From positions 31,817,004 through 31,881,003 of the forward strand of contig OY829651.1 in NCBI GenBank assembly GCA_963691815.1: 64,000 nucleotides of DNA. Direction: 5' to 3'. This document shows, piece by piece, positions 22,965 through 35,424 of this stretch (position 1 is the first letter of the stretch; every line of letters begins with the position of its first letter). The DNA comes from Echiichthys vipera. Taxonomy: Eukaryota; Chordata; Actinopteri; Perciformes; Trachinidae. The notes under the pieces were generated by a model. The model worked only from the letters and a program-made list of their open reading frames with translations. It did no database searches and was not told the origin of the DNA. Made by a program: the position numbers and the translations under genes.

Positions 22965-25051
22965 CAGTGGCGATTGCTTCCAGACTGCAAGGGAGGCTCA
23001 GCTTCCCCTAAAATGTCACCAAAAAAAAAGAAAACGTGGTGAAATATGTGCTGCTGTGTGTGCATTTCATTGACTAAATAAGCGCTAGCAAGCATTCATC
23101 TTTAGTTCAGAATCAGCTACTTATCACAGGTAACCAGAGCAACTTCCTTCTTATTGAAGAATAAACATCCACCGGAGCATTTCTCAAGTTTTTCATTCCG
23201 TTGTTCTAAACTGATCCGGAGACTTTACCGATCCCCAGAGACTTTGTCTTTGTTAAGACCCTCAACACGCCCTGTGGTTTTAATAAATATTCTACATATT
23301 CAACCTTTAAATAAGATGCACAACTTATTCACTCACAAATCATGAGGTGGTCTGCACAAGTCATCTGGGAATCTGGGAAACACTAGCCATGCTCCAGTAT
23401 AAAGGCAAAAAGACAACAAATTAAGACAAAAATGTGAAGAAAAAAAAAATTCAAGGGTGCTACTGGCTGCAGGCTCTGCAGAAAATTAACACCAAAACGA
23501 GAAGTTATTCACAGGTTGACACATGGATTTTTAGATGTGAATTTAGCTGTGAGTGAAACACAATATCTAGCCCTTTTTAATATGGATTAAATCATTCTGA
23601 AGAGGGTGTGATGGAGTGTCAAGAGATCATATGGAGCTAAATATACTGTTCACATCAACTTACACCTTCCCCACCTGCACAGTTACATGAGATTATGAGG
23701 TGGAGGATAAGGCATAAATTAACAAATTATGAAATAAATAATTAGCCTGCTTTAGAGCAAATAAAGGGATACAGTTCCTGACTAATTAATTAACGAGCTA
23801 ATACGTCTTTCACACCAATGACCAGGGTCAGACCAGGGCTAATGACCCTTGTTCAGCCCTCCTTTTGTAAATTCAAACCAAGCTAGTCAACACGGGTTGA
23901 GCCCTGGTCATGACAGTTCAACTATGACCTGGGTCACAACCCGGGAGCAGCGTCCCTTTCAGTGTGCCAACTAGGGGCAGCTGGCCCATAGAGGCCGCTA
24001 GGGCGCCACCCCTCCTGCTCTGAATTTTATTTATTAAATTTATTCATTATTTTCATCCTTTGATTACAATTGTGTAGTCAATGAGTAGCTTATAATGCAT
24101 TTTCTGCAATAAATGCAACTAAAAGCAACAACTGCACGAAAATATTAAACTTATCTCTTATCTCTGTGTCTGCCGAACTGAGCCTAACTGAGCAGAACTG
24201 AGCCAAGCTGAGCCGAACTGAGCTAAACTGAGCCGAGCTGAGCCGAACTGCTTCCGAGGCGAGGAAAGCTGCTCTTGTGAGTTTACAGGTCTCCGACGAG
24301 ATTGAGGGCGATTTTCGGAGTGCCAGTCGGTTCCACACACAAACACACACACAGTCATTAAGAGGTTGCACATGTAGTTTGCTGTGCTCTATGGACGAAT
24401 ACATGGGACCCCAAAACCACTCCCCTAATCTCTGCTGTAGTGTTTCTGATGGTGACTGAAACAACAGCTGTAGTGGGAGGGACCACAACATGGAGCCGAC
24501 CAGTGTTCTTTACTGTCAAATCTCTCAAACGACATCAGTTTAAGAAAAGATCATTGACAGACAAACCGCATCAGCGTGATGTTACAGTTGTCATGACAAC
24601 CAATGAGAGAGGAAAAGAATACGATTGACCGTTAAACAAGAGGTTTGCAAAATCTTCACAGCCAACTGTTGTGATGCTCAGGAACCACCCTTCTTTACTT
24701 TCCTCCTTTTCCAAATCAATATAACAGATCAAGCCTGGATAAATACTGGAGCAAATGACCTAAAGCACCTTTCTGACTTATATATGTACTGTATATGAAA
24801 AAGGGAGATCTCTCATTGAAATTTCAGTAAAATTATTTGCAAAATTAAATATGGAAACATCTAAAAGAAAATGTATGTTAAGTTCTGTTCACTTCAGCAA
24901 AGACGTGTCAATCATTATCTTAAAATTATGTTTTTGACAGTGAAAATACACAGGGAAAATATGATCTGTGTCTGGGGTTATATTTTCTGAGCGAAAGTTC
25001 ACTTTATTTATGACACAGCCCCCCTGAAATAAATTCCACCAGCCACCACTG
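22965..25051. mobile_element. hAT-like non-autonomous DNA transposon
   Basis: The left end 'CAGTGGCGATTGCTTCC' and right end 'CACCAGCCACCACTG' form short inverted repeats with the CAGTGG start common in hAT elements. The 8-bp flanks GTAACGAC and GTGCCAAC match at 5 of 8 positions, compatible with an aged 8-bp duplication. No transposase frame was found in the 2.1 kb interior. The interior contains the eight-unit 10-bp repeat module also present at 30.4 kb. Confidence 0.6.
24106..24345 (+). repeat. Dispersed module with eight 10-bp units, copy 1
   Basis: About 240 bp shared with 30407-30640. Its core (24172-24251) is exactly eight decamers of the type GCCGAACTGA. The flanks on both sides ('ACAACTGCACGAAAATATT', 'GCGAGGAAAGCTGCTCTTGT') are also conserved, so the whole module, not only the tandem array, was copied. 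Confidence 0.85.
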
Positions 25052-26004
25052 GTGCCAACACACTGAAATCAAACCTTAAAGTATTCAATTATTTCTGATT
25101 CTGCTTCTGATTATACTTAGTTCAATGAAATTTTGATTGTAGATAATACTGCATCTTTCTTTCAAACTTAGAGTGACTCCAGTGATGTCCGATCTGCAAA
25201 CAGGGACGTGACTAACATTAATTTCAAGCATGTTTTTATGAAGCACATTGGCCAATACTCTGTGATCAGTCAGATGTCATTTAATTTAATTCTAAATCAG
25301 ATACAGTTCCAGTAATCAAATTGGCTTACTATGTAGGTGTATCTTTTTTTTTTCATTTATTGACAGTGCACATTAATGAACAGAGATATTTAAATATCTT
25401 TGTAAACATGCCGGATTATAGCAAAACTGCTAATTTGCATCCGTAGTCCCTAATAAGTAAAATAAAATAATATAAAAAATAAAAAGAGACAGCAAATGTA
25501 TAGCTAAAACACATATAGAGGGAAAAGGACAAAAAGCACAATACATTACATTACTCATAAGGACACCAGACCCAGACAGAATTTAACAATGGGATTAAAA
25601 GTCATGTTCAAGTAGTTCAAGTCCAGTTAGTGGTTGCAATTTTGATTTGACTCGAGCCATTGTTTCAGTTGTCCTTTAAAAGAAGAATAAGTGTGGCATT
25701 CCCTTATGGTAGAGAGAGGACTGTTCCTAATGTCCCCCTCTACAACAGACAACAGGTTCCTCCCAAACGCGGTGCTGCTGTGGGGGATCTCACAGTCTCC
25801 TCCGTCACAAGCCCTGGAGCTCAGACCTCCCAGAGTCTTTTTCTTTATAAACTCATTTAGCGGTGGTGGAGCAAGACCATGGAGACTTTTATATACAAAA
25901 CAAGCAAATCTAAGGGTTTTAAAATTATGGAAACTCCAAAGATTATGTATTTTAAGAGTCTTGCAGATATGGTAGGAGAAGTTTTTTTTTTATCCAGAGT
26001 CTTA

Positions 26005-26614
26005 GGGCGCACTCACACTGTCCTTCCGCACCGGGCCAAAACCGTTTTTTCGGCTTAAGCCTAGTCGATTGACCATTGTGAGTGCACCCGCTCAGTGCAT
26101 AACTGCGGCCAGCGGGCCGTCCACGGCCCGCCTGAGAGAGGCGGGCTTTTGTAGAGCGCGTTTGCACATGTACGAACACGAGCGTGCGCACGTGTACGAG
26201 CAATTCTGACGTAATTTATGTGAGCCTGTTCGGACATAGAAAATAGAAGGACGGACCATGCGCGGACATTTAACAACAACAACAACAATGGCGGCGAAAG
26301 GTTCACGTTGGTGTGATGCGGAGGTGGAGTGTTTACTGCAGATTTGGTCGATGAAAATATTCAAAAACAGTCGGACAAGACACACAAAAACTCTGAGGTC
26401 TATGGAAAGATTTGTAAACAAAGCAACGCATCGCGATGACGTCAATCAATGAGTGTGACGTGTTACGGCATGATGAAGTATGGACAGCAAGAAGCATTTG
26501 CGCGAGGCCCAGGCAGTGTGAGTACAAACGGGCCTGGGGCGCGGGGGGAGAGGGTGGGGGGACAAGTACCCTAAAGCCCGGGGCGCGGTGCGGAAGGACA
26601 GTGTGAGTGCGCCC
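26005..26614 (+). mobile_element. PIF/Harbinger MITE, family B copy 1
   Basis: 610 bp, ends 'GGGCGCACTCACACTGTCC' and 'GGACAGTGTGAGTGCGCCC', flanked by a perfect TTA duplication (26002-26004 and 26615-26617), the canonical TWA target of PIF/Harbinger. It carries an N-terminal Myb/SANT-like frame but no transposase. Confidence 0.9.
26288..26452 (+). pseudogene. Family B copy 1: Myb/SANT-like first exon
   Basis: ATG at 26288; reads 'MAAKGSRWCDAEVECLLQIW', the first helix of a Myb/SANT-like domain. A single-base loss after 'IWS' shifts the frame relative to copy 2 ('SDENIQKQSDKMHKNSEVYG'). This is probably the element's DNA-binding helper protein, now truncated. Confidence 0.68.
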
Positions 26615-26760
26615 TTAAGGGCTTTTTTTTGTAGAGAGAGTCTATTGGTTTGAGTGCTGCCGTCCTTTCCAGTGAGCAGCTCGTTAAGCCATAGTCTATA
26701 ATTCAATGTATTCTTCAACAAGGAAGGACACAAACGCACAACATCTGGTTGTGTTAAAGT

Positions 26761-28924
26761 TTAATACAGCTGACCACATCCTTGCCATGAAATCAACATA
26801 GAAATATTGTTGGTGTACCCTGAAAACTACTAGCCTGTTCCATTCGTGGCTCCTACCATTTAAACTCATCTGTGTCTCAGCTGTAACATCGAACAGCTTT
26901 CGCTTTCACTTTAATCCCTCGTTAATTTAAATCACTGAAGTGCTTTGTTTGTAGACACACGTAGGTAATTTGAGTAAAAACAGTTAAAAGAGAAAAATGT
27001 TACTATTATGTCCACTTCCTGTTATGTTACCAGGTAACTGCAAAGACTTCTATCTTCTGCCTCATAGAGCTTTGAGGCAGAAGAGAGGTTACACATCGTC
27101 CCCGCAGGTTTTTCACATTGCACTTTAGAATTCTGCTCCTGCAAATCCGCCTCTGTGTCGAACAGACAGGAACAGTAGGATTTCCTGTGAGAAGCAGTGT
27201 GGAACGCGCTGACGTACAAACACAGCGCTGTTGTCTGATAGGTGTTATATATAGTCTATGATGACCCTCAGCTTTAAATACAGCACACAGAGACATTCAA
27301 AGAGAAAGCTGCTCTTCACTGATCTAATTAAGAACCCTCCAGTTGGTATCAGGAAAGGTAACTTGACTTTTGTTTCCTTTCTAATGTAATTAGTTAAATC
27401 TTTAAAAATACAATTAGGCTTCAGCAGCAGCAGTCATGAGGATGTGCACACGAACACAACCTGGGTGTTTTAGTTTCCCCTTTATTACTAATGCCAGGAA
27501 GATGTGGGTAGTAGATAAATCAGTGTCTACTGTTTTCTTTTTTTCTTGGTTGCAAAATAACAAAAAGACATTCTCTTCAATTGATCTTGCTTATTAACAG
27601 GGGGGCATTAAGAAAACAATTCTTCTTCTCTTCTGTCTCTGTGGTAGTAAGCATAAGAAAGACTATTTATTTCAAACCTCGCAGTGTGAATTCCCACAGC
27701 ACCATATTTGTGTTTCTGCATCCCTTTACTCCTTTGATTTCAGAGATCCTTCTACCTTCATTTAGCCGTCTGCCCCACTTATTTGTCTGTCACTCTGTGT
27801 TGAGACACATCCGACTGAAACCACTCTGTCCAATAACAACCATAATAAGCTCAATAAATCCTCTCAAGAGACTTCTGTATATGCCTGTGTTGAAGCAAAA
27901 AGTTGCTTGTGGCATTTATTTTGCTGTTCTGTTTAATAATTTTCTGTTGTGCACTACAGGGCCAACATACCATAGTTAGCCTTTTAGCACATCCTCACCA
28001 GTATGCCACCCCTGCTTTTCACTGCACATACTAAAAACAAAACATCAATTTTCCTCAAAACTAACGTTACCATGAACACACGCATCTTTGTATGAACAAA
28101 GATCAAGATCAGTCACTTGTTCATGTATCGTGTTCACTTTATAGCAACATGGCTACCACCAGCAGCCTGTTAGTATTAATGAGTCGGCAGGTTTGATAAC
28201 AGACTGGTTTAGAGGGTTATCTTTGCCTCCTCAGGCTCTACTTTTGTAACTATACAATTTCTACAGTTACTCTGTTTGTTCCACCATCCTCTGTTTACTC
28301 TACCTGATGAAAGCTTCTGTCAGTTATTTTGTTGACTCTTAGCCAAATGTTCTCTGGTAAGTAATGATGTAGTGTATGTCTAGGACTTTTATTGTGGAAG
28401 CTAAGAACAGAACAGTGAAGCTGTAATGTGCTGCTGTTGACAATGTGGAAGGCAATAAAGAGTTTGTCGTCTTGGTTCAGACTATGAAGTCTCCTTGTTA
28501 TTATTTTATTACTTTCATGAGTATCAGCATAGCTCAAGCCCTTTCCTCTTCCCTTGTGCCGTACTGAGTGAGTTGTCATTTACCCGGAGGCAGACTTCCA
28601 TAGTGAAAGAGAGGCTTATAGGAAACCAATCTAAACACTGATGGTGGTTTCTATAGTTATTAAATTCTGCTATGTGATAAGTTAAAGCATATAAAAAAAA
28701 GTCTATGGCTACTTTAACACAGAATCTTGTAAGTGAAGTGACTCCACTGAATCAGTAGCTTTGCGTGGTGGAGCTCCTCACTGTGTCAGACTGTCACTGG
28801 GGCTGAAATCACAGCTTTTGTCGCATTTTCACCAATGCAAGTCAATACAAACAGTAACGATAATTATTTGTTAGCCAAATGTTGTCCATTAACTTATCTT
28901 AACTAAGAAAAACGCCTTAGGAGA
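26761..28924. other. No recognised gene
   Basis: 2.2 kb without recognisable protein domains or transposon ends. This is one of the longer candidate unique segments in the window. Confidence 0.4.
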
Positions 28925-29690
28925 TGCTGGGAGAGGGATATAGAGGAAGAGATCTGGTGAAACATGGGAACAAATGATTGAATCATGTTTTAAAGTATCA
29001 AGGGGAAAGGCAGACTTGTTTTATTAGTTATAAAAGTATTAATAGAACTTATTGGACCCCATGTGAAATAGCACGCTTAAGACTTAGAGACTCTGACTTG
29101 TGTTGGAGATGAGGCTTTTCGTGGTACTTTTGTTCATATGTTGTATTCATGCCCGATGATAGACTTGCTATGGTCTAAGATTATCTCCTTTATTACCACT
29201 GTAATGTCCTCTACGCTGGTACAACAACCTCTGCTTTGTCTACTAGGTGGGTTACCAAAGGGCAGTGGTCTAACTGTCCACCAGACAATATAGTGTAGAA
29301 CAGCACTTATTAGTGGATGCAGGATAGTGTTGCGACAGTGGAAAACCCGAGCAGTTGAAGGTGAAGGAATGGTTCGATGACATAGCCAAGATTGCTTCCT
29401 ACGAACGACTTGGTTAAAGGTTACGAGACAAGGAAGACATATATAAAAATATGGGGCCCTTATACCGCAACCTATTGATACAATGGTGGGTTTGCTTCCG
29501 TAGACTTCTGTCACCAGTCTGCATTTGTATATATATATTAGTATTGGTGTAGATAGTCTCTGTTGAACTCCCTCTGTACATTTGTATGTCTTTGTTTTTG
29601 TTTTTGTAGAGGCTCTGTTTGGGCTTTGTTCGACTTGTGGTTTGGTTTGTATGTATGTCTTTTCCAAACTCCCAAACCCCTTTAAAACAT
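28925..29690 (+). pseudogene. Decayed L1/Tx1-type LINE ORF2 C-terminus
   Basis: With several frameshifts and stops, the plus strand reads pieces typical of the Cys-containing C-terminal region of L1/Tx1 ORF2: 'RLRDSDLCWRC', a 'HMLYSCP'-like stretch degraded at about 29130, 'STLVQQPLLCLLGGLPKGSG' and 'VHQTI'. It ends with an A-rich stretch near 29690. The endonuclease and RT core are not visible nearby. Recognition is by pattern and somewhat uncertain. Confidence 0.5.
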
Positions 29691-30406
29691 TAAATTAATA
29701 TCTAACAGATGTTTTAAATATTTCAAATGAATGTGTAAATCAACGGCCCAAGGTGTTGGGTGTGTATTCAGTGGTAAATTGAGGATGAATTCATAGTTTT
29801 TGAGAGATTCTTGAAAAGAAAAGAAAAAAAAAAACAGGGCTACAGTGTGTGCTTATGTAACATAGTTTAAAAGCTTCACGTTAAATAAGCCGCGCTAAAT
29901 GGGACAACACCGCCATCTACAGTTCTAAATCAATACCTGCATGTAGCAGCAAGGGGTTATGGGTAATCCTCAAAGCAACGGAGGATTACAACGAGGTAAC
30001 GTGTCTGAGAATGTCTGTGGAAACATTGTTAACTTACTTGTAAAGCACTTAAAAGCTAAACTGACTGTATCTGGTAGGATAGACTGCTAGCTTAGAATAA
30101 TGTGCGCCGGGAAACATGCATGTTTGTTGTTTCACAACAGGTGATTGAACTCCACCATTATCCTGTGTTATATACGCAGGTACGTTTGTGTCCAAATGTG
30201 TTGTTAAAGAGATTGCAGTAATGTTTCTCTGGTGTAATTACAATGTAATTTAAGTAAATTGCATCATTGTTAAAAATGGAACTATAAAAAAGTCCAGTTC
30301 AAGGAATCTATAATATATTTTATATGTGTCATTTCTTTGTCATTGTATTGTATTTTCTTTTCTTTCACAATTTAAGACAGACAGTTTTTGTTCTTTTTAT
30401 TTTATT
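29691..30406. other. No gene; contains one copy of a short direct repeat
   Basis: 29950-30182 shares blocks ('GGTAATCC...GGATTACA' and 'TGATTGAACTCCACCATTAT') with 30745-30850, in the same order and orientation. Nothing else is recognised. Confidence 0.5.
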
Positions 30407-30640
30407 TAATAAATTCAATAAAAGTAACAACTGCACCAAAATATTAAACTTATGTCTCTTCTCTGTGTCTGCCAAGCTAAGCCGAGCTGAGCTCAACTGA
30501 GCCAAGCTGAGCCGAGTTGAGCTGAACTGAGCCAAGCTGAGCCGAACTGCTTCCAAGGCGAGGAAAGCTGCTCTTGTGAGTTTACAGGTCTCGGACGAGA
30601 TTAAGGCGATTTTTGTAGCGCCCATCGGTTCCACACGCGC
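30407..30640 (+). repeat. Dispersed module with eight 10-bp units, copy 2
   Basis: Second copy of the module at 24106-24345, in the same orientation, with exactly eight decamers at 30471-30550. It differs by scattered substitutions but has the same unit number and the same flanks. It is not inside a recognisable hAT-like element here. Confidence 0.85.
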
Positions 30641-32144
30641 TTTATTTCATTTACATAACTTTAAATCTATGCGATCACTGTGAAAAAGTACAGACATTTA
30701 ATTCATTTTGTAAGCATGTAAAATGTAAAACAAATGGTAATAAATGGGTAATCCAAAAAGCAGCAAAGGATTACATGGAGAGCATGCACTGTTTGTGCAT
30801 AACAGATGATTGAACTCCACCATTATCCTTAGTTTTATACGTAGGCAGATCAAATAAAAGGCTGTTACCCAAACCTGATCAGCTCTGAGGTTCATTTGGC
30901 CAGAAGACACCCCACAGAGAGGTCACACTTATACATATCCTTAGTTAGCAACTACAGTATATGACGTGCTTATCCCCAGTTCCAGGTCTTCTTATCTGGT
31001 GGCAGAAAATAACAAACGTCTAAAAAGGGAAATGACTTGAGTATCTTTTAAAATACAACACAAGCTACAGATCCAAATGTAGATGCTGCACAGCTGCAGC
31101 CTGAATATGTGTGGCTTGTGTTGCCCCCCCGGGGTGTGTTGGTGATCAGTCTGACAGACGGAGGCTAATTCATCCAGGTGATAAGGCGTGTCATTGGCTC
31201 TTTTTGCCCTGCGACGGTCGCTACTGTGCTTAATTTGACCCGCTGCATGTCGCTGGGCGCGCTGGTCAATATTAGCTCTGCTGCCACTGACTCAAAAGGA
31301 CATGTTTGTTCACCCTGCACCTCCCCTCCTCCACAGAAAACAAACACACACTTCCAACACACACTCACACACATGGTGCTGATGGCTCAGATAGTCGCAT
31401 GGAACAGTCACTCACCAGAGCACAGTATCGGCAGATGTTTGATAAAGGAGAAGTACTCTGTGTGGTGGAGCTGGGCTCACATGTTTTTATGGTTCATATG
31501 TGTAGATGTTTTTTGTTTGTCTACATTTGTTTTTTCATACTTCCCATGCAATATTCTGCACCACGCCGAACTGAGGGCTGGACACTCATTACTACGTCAT
31601 TGTCTATGAGGCAAAAGTGCATCCATCAAGCAAAATCAACCAATCCAGCATCATCATTAGAATATCATCACTGAGAAAAAAGTAAAAAATTATCATTAAT
31701 ATATATTTTTTGCTTCATTGAACTAATAATAACAACAATCAGTGACTCCACAGTTTTTTTCAAAGCTAGGCCTCTACCAAACGGTTCAGATGTTCATGAT
31801 ATATGTAAAACAGAAATAAAATAATAATAATTTTAACAATAAAAAAATATAAAATATAAATATGTTGTCATATGTTATATTATTTTATTAGCATGGAATA
31901 AGTAGTATTATGTGTAGTGTTATTCTAGATATTTAACATTACAGAACTATGAAAACATATAATTTTAAACAAATCATACTAATATATTTTTTAATTACTA
32001 CTAATTAATTTAATGAAATAACATTTTAGATATGACATTAACAACAGTGAATACCTTTTTTGTTGCATTTCATAAACACTATAATTTAGTGAGAGTTTAC
32101 ACGTGACCCCCCATCCATTACCTCAACCAGAAAGTGTGGTATTG
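30641..32144. other. No recognised gene; AT-rich
   Basis: Includes the second copy of the direct repeat (30745-30850) and a strongly AT-rich tract (31680-32060). Open frames near 31.2-31.7 kb have no recognised domain. Confidence 0.45.
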
Positions 32145-32230
32145 CACTGGTTAACTGTAGGTTAGTGGGTTGGACTTTCACACAAGAGTTCTGGGTTCAA
32201 ATCCAGCCTGGAATGTGACCTGATATTTTG
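32145..32230 (+). repeat. tRNA-like SINE head (tentative)
   Basis: Contains 'GGTTCAAATCC', one base from the B-box consensus, about 45 bp downstream of an A-box-like 'GGTTAGTGGGTTGG'. The spacing fits an internal RNA polymerase III promoter. It does not fold into an obviously intact tRNA, so I read it as a decayed tRNA-derived SINE. Confidence 0.38.
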
Positions 32231-32560
32231 GTCACTCATTAATTTTGAAGTTTGGTTAGGTTTAGACATCAAAGCTTCTTAATATACTATTGTTGTCTAC
32301 CAACACCCAGGTACAAATAGCATACATAAATAGCCGTTGCCTAATTTAATATCTTAGAATCACTACTTTGATTAGTAAATGACAATAAAACCATTTGGTT
32401 AAGCATATTTTTATGCCTGGCCCACATTAAGAAATGTTTCAAATCTCAACAGATGTTGATATAAGCTGTAGGTTAAGTGGCACCTCCCCTTTTCCTCCCT
32501 AACCGGCGTGGCAGAACCAATTAATCACCCCTTGTTCCCCTCCGGGAATAATTACACAAT

Positions 32561-32565
32561 GCACG

Positions 32566-32600
<35 letters not shown>

Positions 32601-32608
32601 GCACGCAT

Positions 32609-32685
<77 letters not shown>
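32561..32685. repeat. (CA)n/(GCAC)n compound microsatellite
   Basis: CA units interrupted by a GCAC-rich block (about 32596-32640). Confidence 0.97.
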
Positions 32686-32686
<1 letters not shown>

Positions 32687-32798
32687 AAGTTCGAGTCATT
32701 TCCTCCAAGCTTCTTCTGAATTGACCTTATCTGGCCTGTTTAACATAAACAACACATTTATTTAGGTTTTGTAGTTAAATGAGGAGGTCTTGTTTAGA

Positions 32799-32800
<2 letters not shown>

Positions 32801-32832
<32 letters not shown>
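32801..32832. repeat. (AAAT)n microsatellite
   Basis: About eight tandem tetranucleotide units. Confidence 0.95.
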
Positions 32833-33299
32833 CATATCAACTTCATGATCAGCTGTTCTCGGTCCATCACTTTCAACGCGCCCAACAGGAATAAAATAGA
32901 AAACAGGTGGTCTGCTGAGAGTGAAACTGCGAGGGGTCCAGCCACACCGCAGCCAGCAGAGGAAACAGGGAGCTTAAGGCAGTGTTTTGTTAAATGTCCA
33001 TTTTGTTTGACACAAACTGATTAAGATCTGTTCAGAAAGGTTGGCATATATGCTCTGTTATATATTTTCTCTTTTAGGGCTATGTTTTTACAAAGGGGAT
33101 ACTTTGGTTGCACTGTTCAGTAACTTGCAAAATAATAAAAATCAATGTAATAAACCCTGATAAAATTTAAGTTCAGTTTTTTAAAAAACTTACTTAACTT
33201 TTATTCTCCTTTGTTCGTTTTGTTTCTTCACCCTAACTTCTGTGAAGTTCTGCCCTCTACAATGAGGTTACTTTCGCTATTTTTTAAATTTTTTTATCA
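32833..33299. other. No recognised gene
   Basis: AT-rich sequence upstream of the Rex1-like LINE; part of it may be its 5' untranslated region. Confidence 0.4.
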
Positions 33300-34870
33300 A
33301 TGCCGTTTCCACCGGGTCACACTTCCTTTGTTTTCTCCGGAGAACAGCTGATCGCGCTAATGCCGGCCAGCATAGCAGCCAGACCAGCGGAGATTCCACC
33401 CGAACTCTGTAGAAAAACACACAACAGAGCTGGGAAGCAACGTCGGGGCAATAATGGAGGGTCGAGACGGGACGGGCTTATGAAGAGAAGATTTAAGCCG
33501 TGTCTCCCCTCTGTTATTATGGGTAATGTACGGTCTCTCTACAACAAAGTGGATGAACTAACGGCGCTAACGCGGAGCCACCTGGAGTACCGTGAATCTC
33601 AAAAACTCCAGACTCAACACCCCAGTGCCCTCATCATCATGTAGGGAGACTTTAACCACATCACTTTGGATAGAGTTCTGCCGACCTTCCAAAAGTATGT
33701 GAGCTGTCCTACCAAGGAGGAGAGGACTCTGGACCTGATGTATGCTAACATTAAGGATGCATACATCTCCTTTTCTTTCCCCCCTCTGGGCAGGTCAGAT
33801 CACAACCTGGTTCACCTCAAACCCTGCTATGTGCCTCTGGTGAAGAGGAAGCCTATGACCACAAGGACTGTGAGGAGGTGGTCTGAGGAGGCTTATGAGA
33901 CACTGCAGGGCTGCTTTGAAGTGACTGACTGGCCTGCACTTTGTGAGCCACACAGGGAGGACATCGATGGGCTCACTTAGTGCATCACGGACTACGTTAA
34001 TTTTTGTGTGGACTGCAATGTCCCAGCTTGGACTGTAACCTGCTACACCAACAACAAACCCTGGATCAGTAAGGACATTAAGGCCATCCTGAATGGAAAG
34101 AAGATGGCAGAAGATTCAGAGATGGCAACCGTGATGTGGTGAGGAGAGTGCAGGGGGTACTGAAACTGAACATCAGGGAGGCTAAAGACAATTATAGGAG
34201 AAAGCTGGAGAACAAACTTCAGCGTAACAAAATGAGGGATGTGTGGCATGGCATGGGAACCATCAGCAGGTTCCAGAAGACTGGTAGAACAGGGTTGGAG
34301 GACCATGTGGACCAGGCCAATGAACTGAACCTATTTTTCTATAGGTTGTATACTGCAGCCCATCCCTCACAGGACTCTGCTGCTGCCGGCCCCTCAACTA
34401 ATGCCACTTTACCTCCCCCTACTTACAGACCCCTTGTCTGCCCCTCACCACCTCACTTCACACCTACCTATCCCACCCCTCCCCTCTGCTCTACAGCATA
34501 TCCTCCACTACCTGATGAACTCAGCCCTCCCCCAACGGACACTTCTACAGTGTCCTTCACGACTGACCTGGTGAGAAGACAGTTGACAACACTCCACTCT
34601 GGCAAAGCTGCAGGCCCTGATGGCGTATTTCCCAGGTCAACAACATTGGGGCCCCACAGGGGACTGTCCTCTCTCCCTTTCTCTTCATCCTCTTCACCTT
34701 AGACTTCAACTATTGAGTCCTGCCACCTTCCTCGCACCCAGATGTACCACAGAACACCACTGGAAATCTTTCATGCCTTTGGTTATTAAACTATACAATG
34801 CATCCCTGGGAGAGTCATTCACCTCCTCTCGGTAATTCAGACTCAACCAAAGGCAATCTTTGATCTTGTA
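33300..34870 (+). mobile_element. Rex1-like LINE with large internal deletion
   Basis: Non-LTR element with its 5' part present. The endonuclease region is degraded ('MGNVRSLYNKVDELTAL', 'GDFNHITLDRV', 'LDLMYANIKDAYISF', 'PPLGRSDHNLVHLKP'), followed by a linker ('NKPWISKDIKAILNGKK', 'YRRKLENKLQRNKMRDVWHG'). The RT begins ('TTLHSGKAAGPDGV') and then jumps to 'GAPQGTVLSPFLF' and to the extreme C-terminus ('HWKSFMPLVIKLYNAS'). The catalytic YADD region is therefore missing. Stops at about 33642 and 33979 break the frame. The C-terminus resembles the element at 50754-52740. Confidence 0.8.
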
Positions 34871-35035
34871 TATATTTCCCTATTGTAAATATTATATTAT
34901 ATTATATCTGTTCTTACAGAGACTACCTGCTGATTTGCTTTGTTTAGTTTAGGTTTTAAAAAGTGGCTTGGTTTTATTAATGTCAGTAGTTTTTTATCCT
35001 TGTGGGCTTATTCAAACAGGTTTTTATGTCCTTCA

Positions 35036-35360
35036 AGGGCGCACTCACACTTTGAGGGGGCTAAAGTCTGGTTCGTATGACCAGTGTGAATACAACCATA
35101 CCGCCCGGTTGAGAGAGGTGGACTTCAGTAAAGCACGAATACACATGTATGGGCACGAGCATGCGCACGTGTAGGCTACATGCGAGCATTGATGGCAGTC
35201 CTGATGTCCATTTATATGCGTCTGTTCCCCGCGACGGACATTTAAAAAGATGCCGCTGAACGGTTCCCGGTGGTCTGATGCAGAGGTGGAGTGTTTACAG
35301 CAGATTTGGTCAGATGAAATGTTCAAAACTAAATCCCCGAGGGGTGATGACGTATAAGCA
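35036..35360 (+). mobile_element. Harbinger MITE, family B copy 3 (right end missing)
   Basis: The left end 'GGGCGCACTCACACTTTGAG' matches family B and the interior parallels copies 1 and 2. The right terminal repeat is absent; similarity stops shortly before the 28S-derived segment. A Myb/SANT-like frame starts at 35250 ('MPLNGSRWSDAEVECLQQIW') and ends at about 35351. Confidence 0.72.
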
Positions 35361-35424
35361 ATACACGCTCTTGGCCCATTTCTGTCCTTTCCTCCCTCTG
35401 CAAATAATTTCATTTGGACCGAAG

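Larger units (their letters stand above)
25340..26760 (-). mobile_element. LINE (CR1/Jockey group) C-terminal RT and 3' end, interrupted by a MITE
   Basis: Reading on the minus strand, the piece above the MITE (26760-26618) encodes 'DSLYKKALKTLDKK'. The piece below it (26004-25650) continues 'FVYKSLHGLAPPPLNEF', 'CDGGDCEIPHSSTAFG' and 'STIRECHTYSSF'. This is the C-terminal tail after the RT domain, followed by a 3' untranslated region to about 25340. Frameshifts are present. Removing the family B MITE at 26005-26614 restores continuity. Confidence 0.72.

Noticed and set aside
24090..24491. A possible gene, because a similar minus-strand frame is open in the copy at 30365-30634
   Set aside because: Openness is explained by stop-free 10-bp tandem units; the frame has no start or domain conservation beyond the repeated DNA.
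29134..29667. 177-codon minus-strand frame as a gene
   Set aside because: The plus strand of the same region carries LINE ORF2-like motifs; the minus frame is a shadow.
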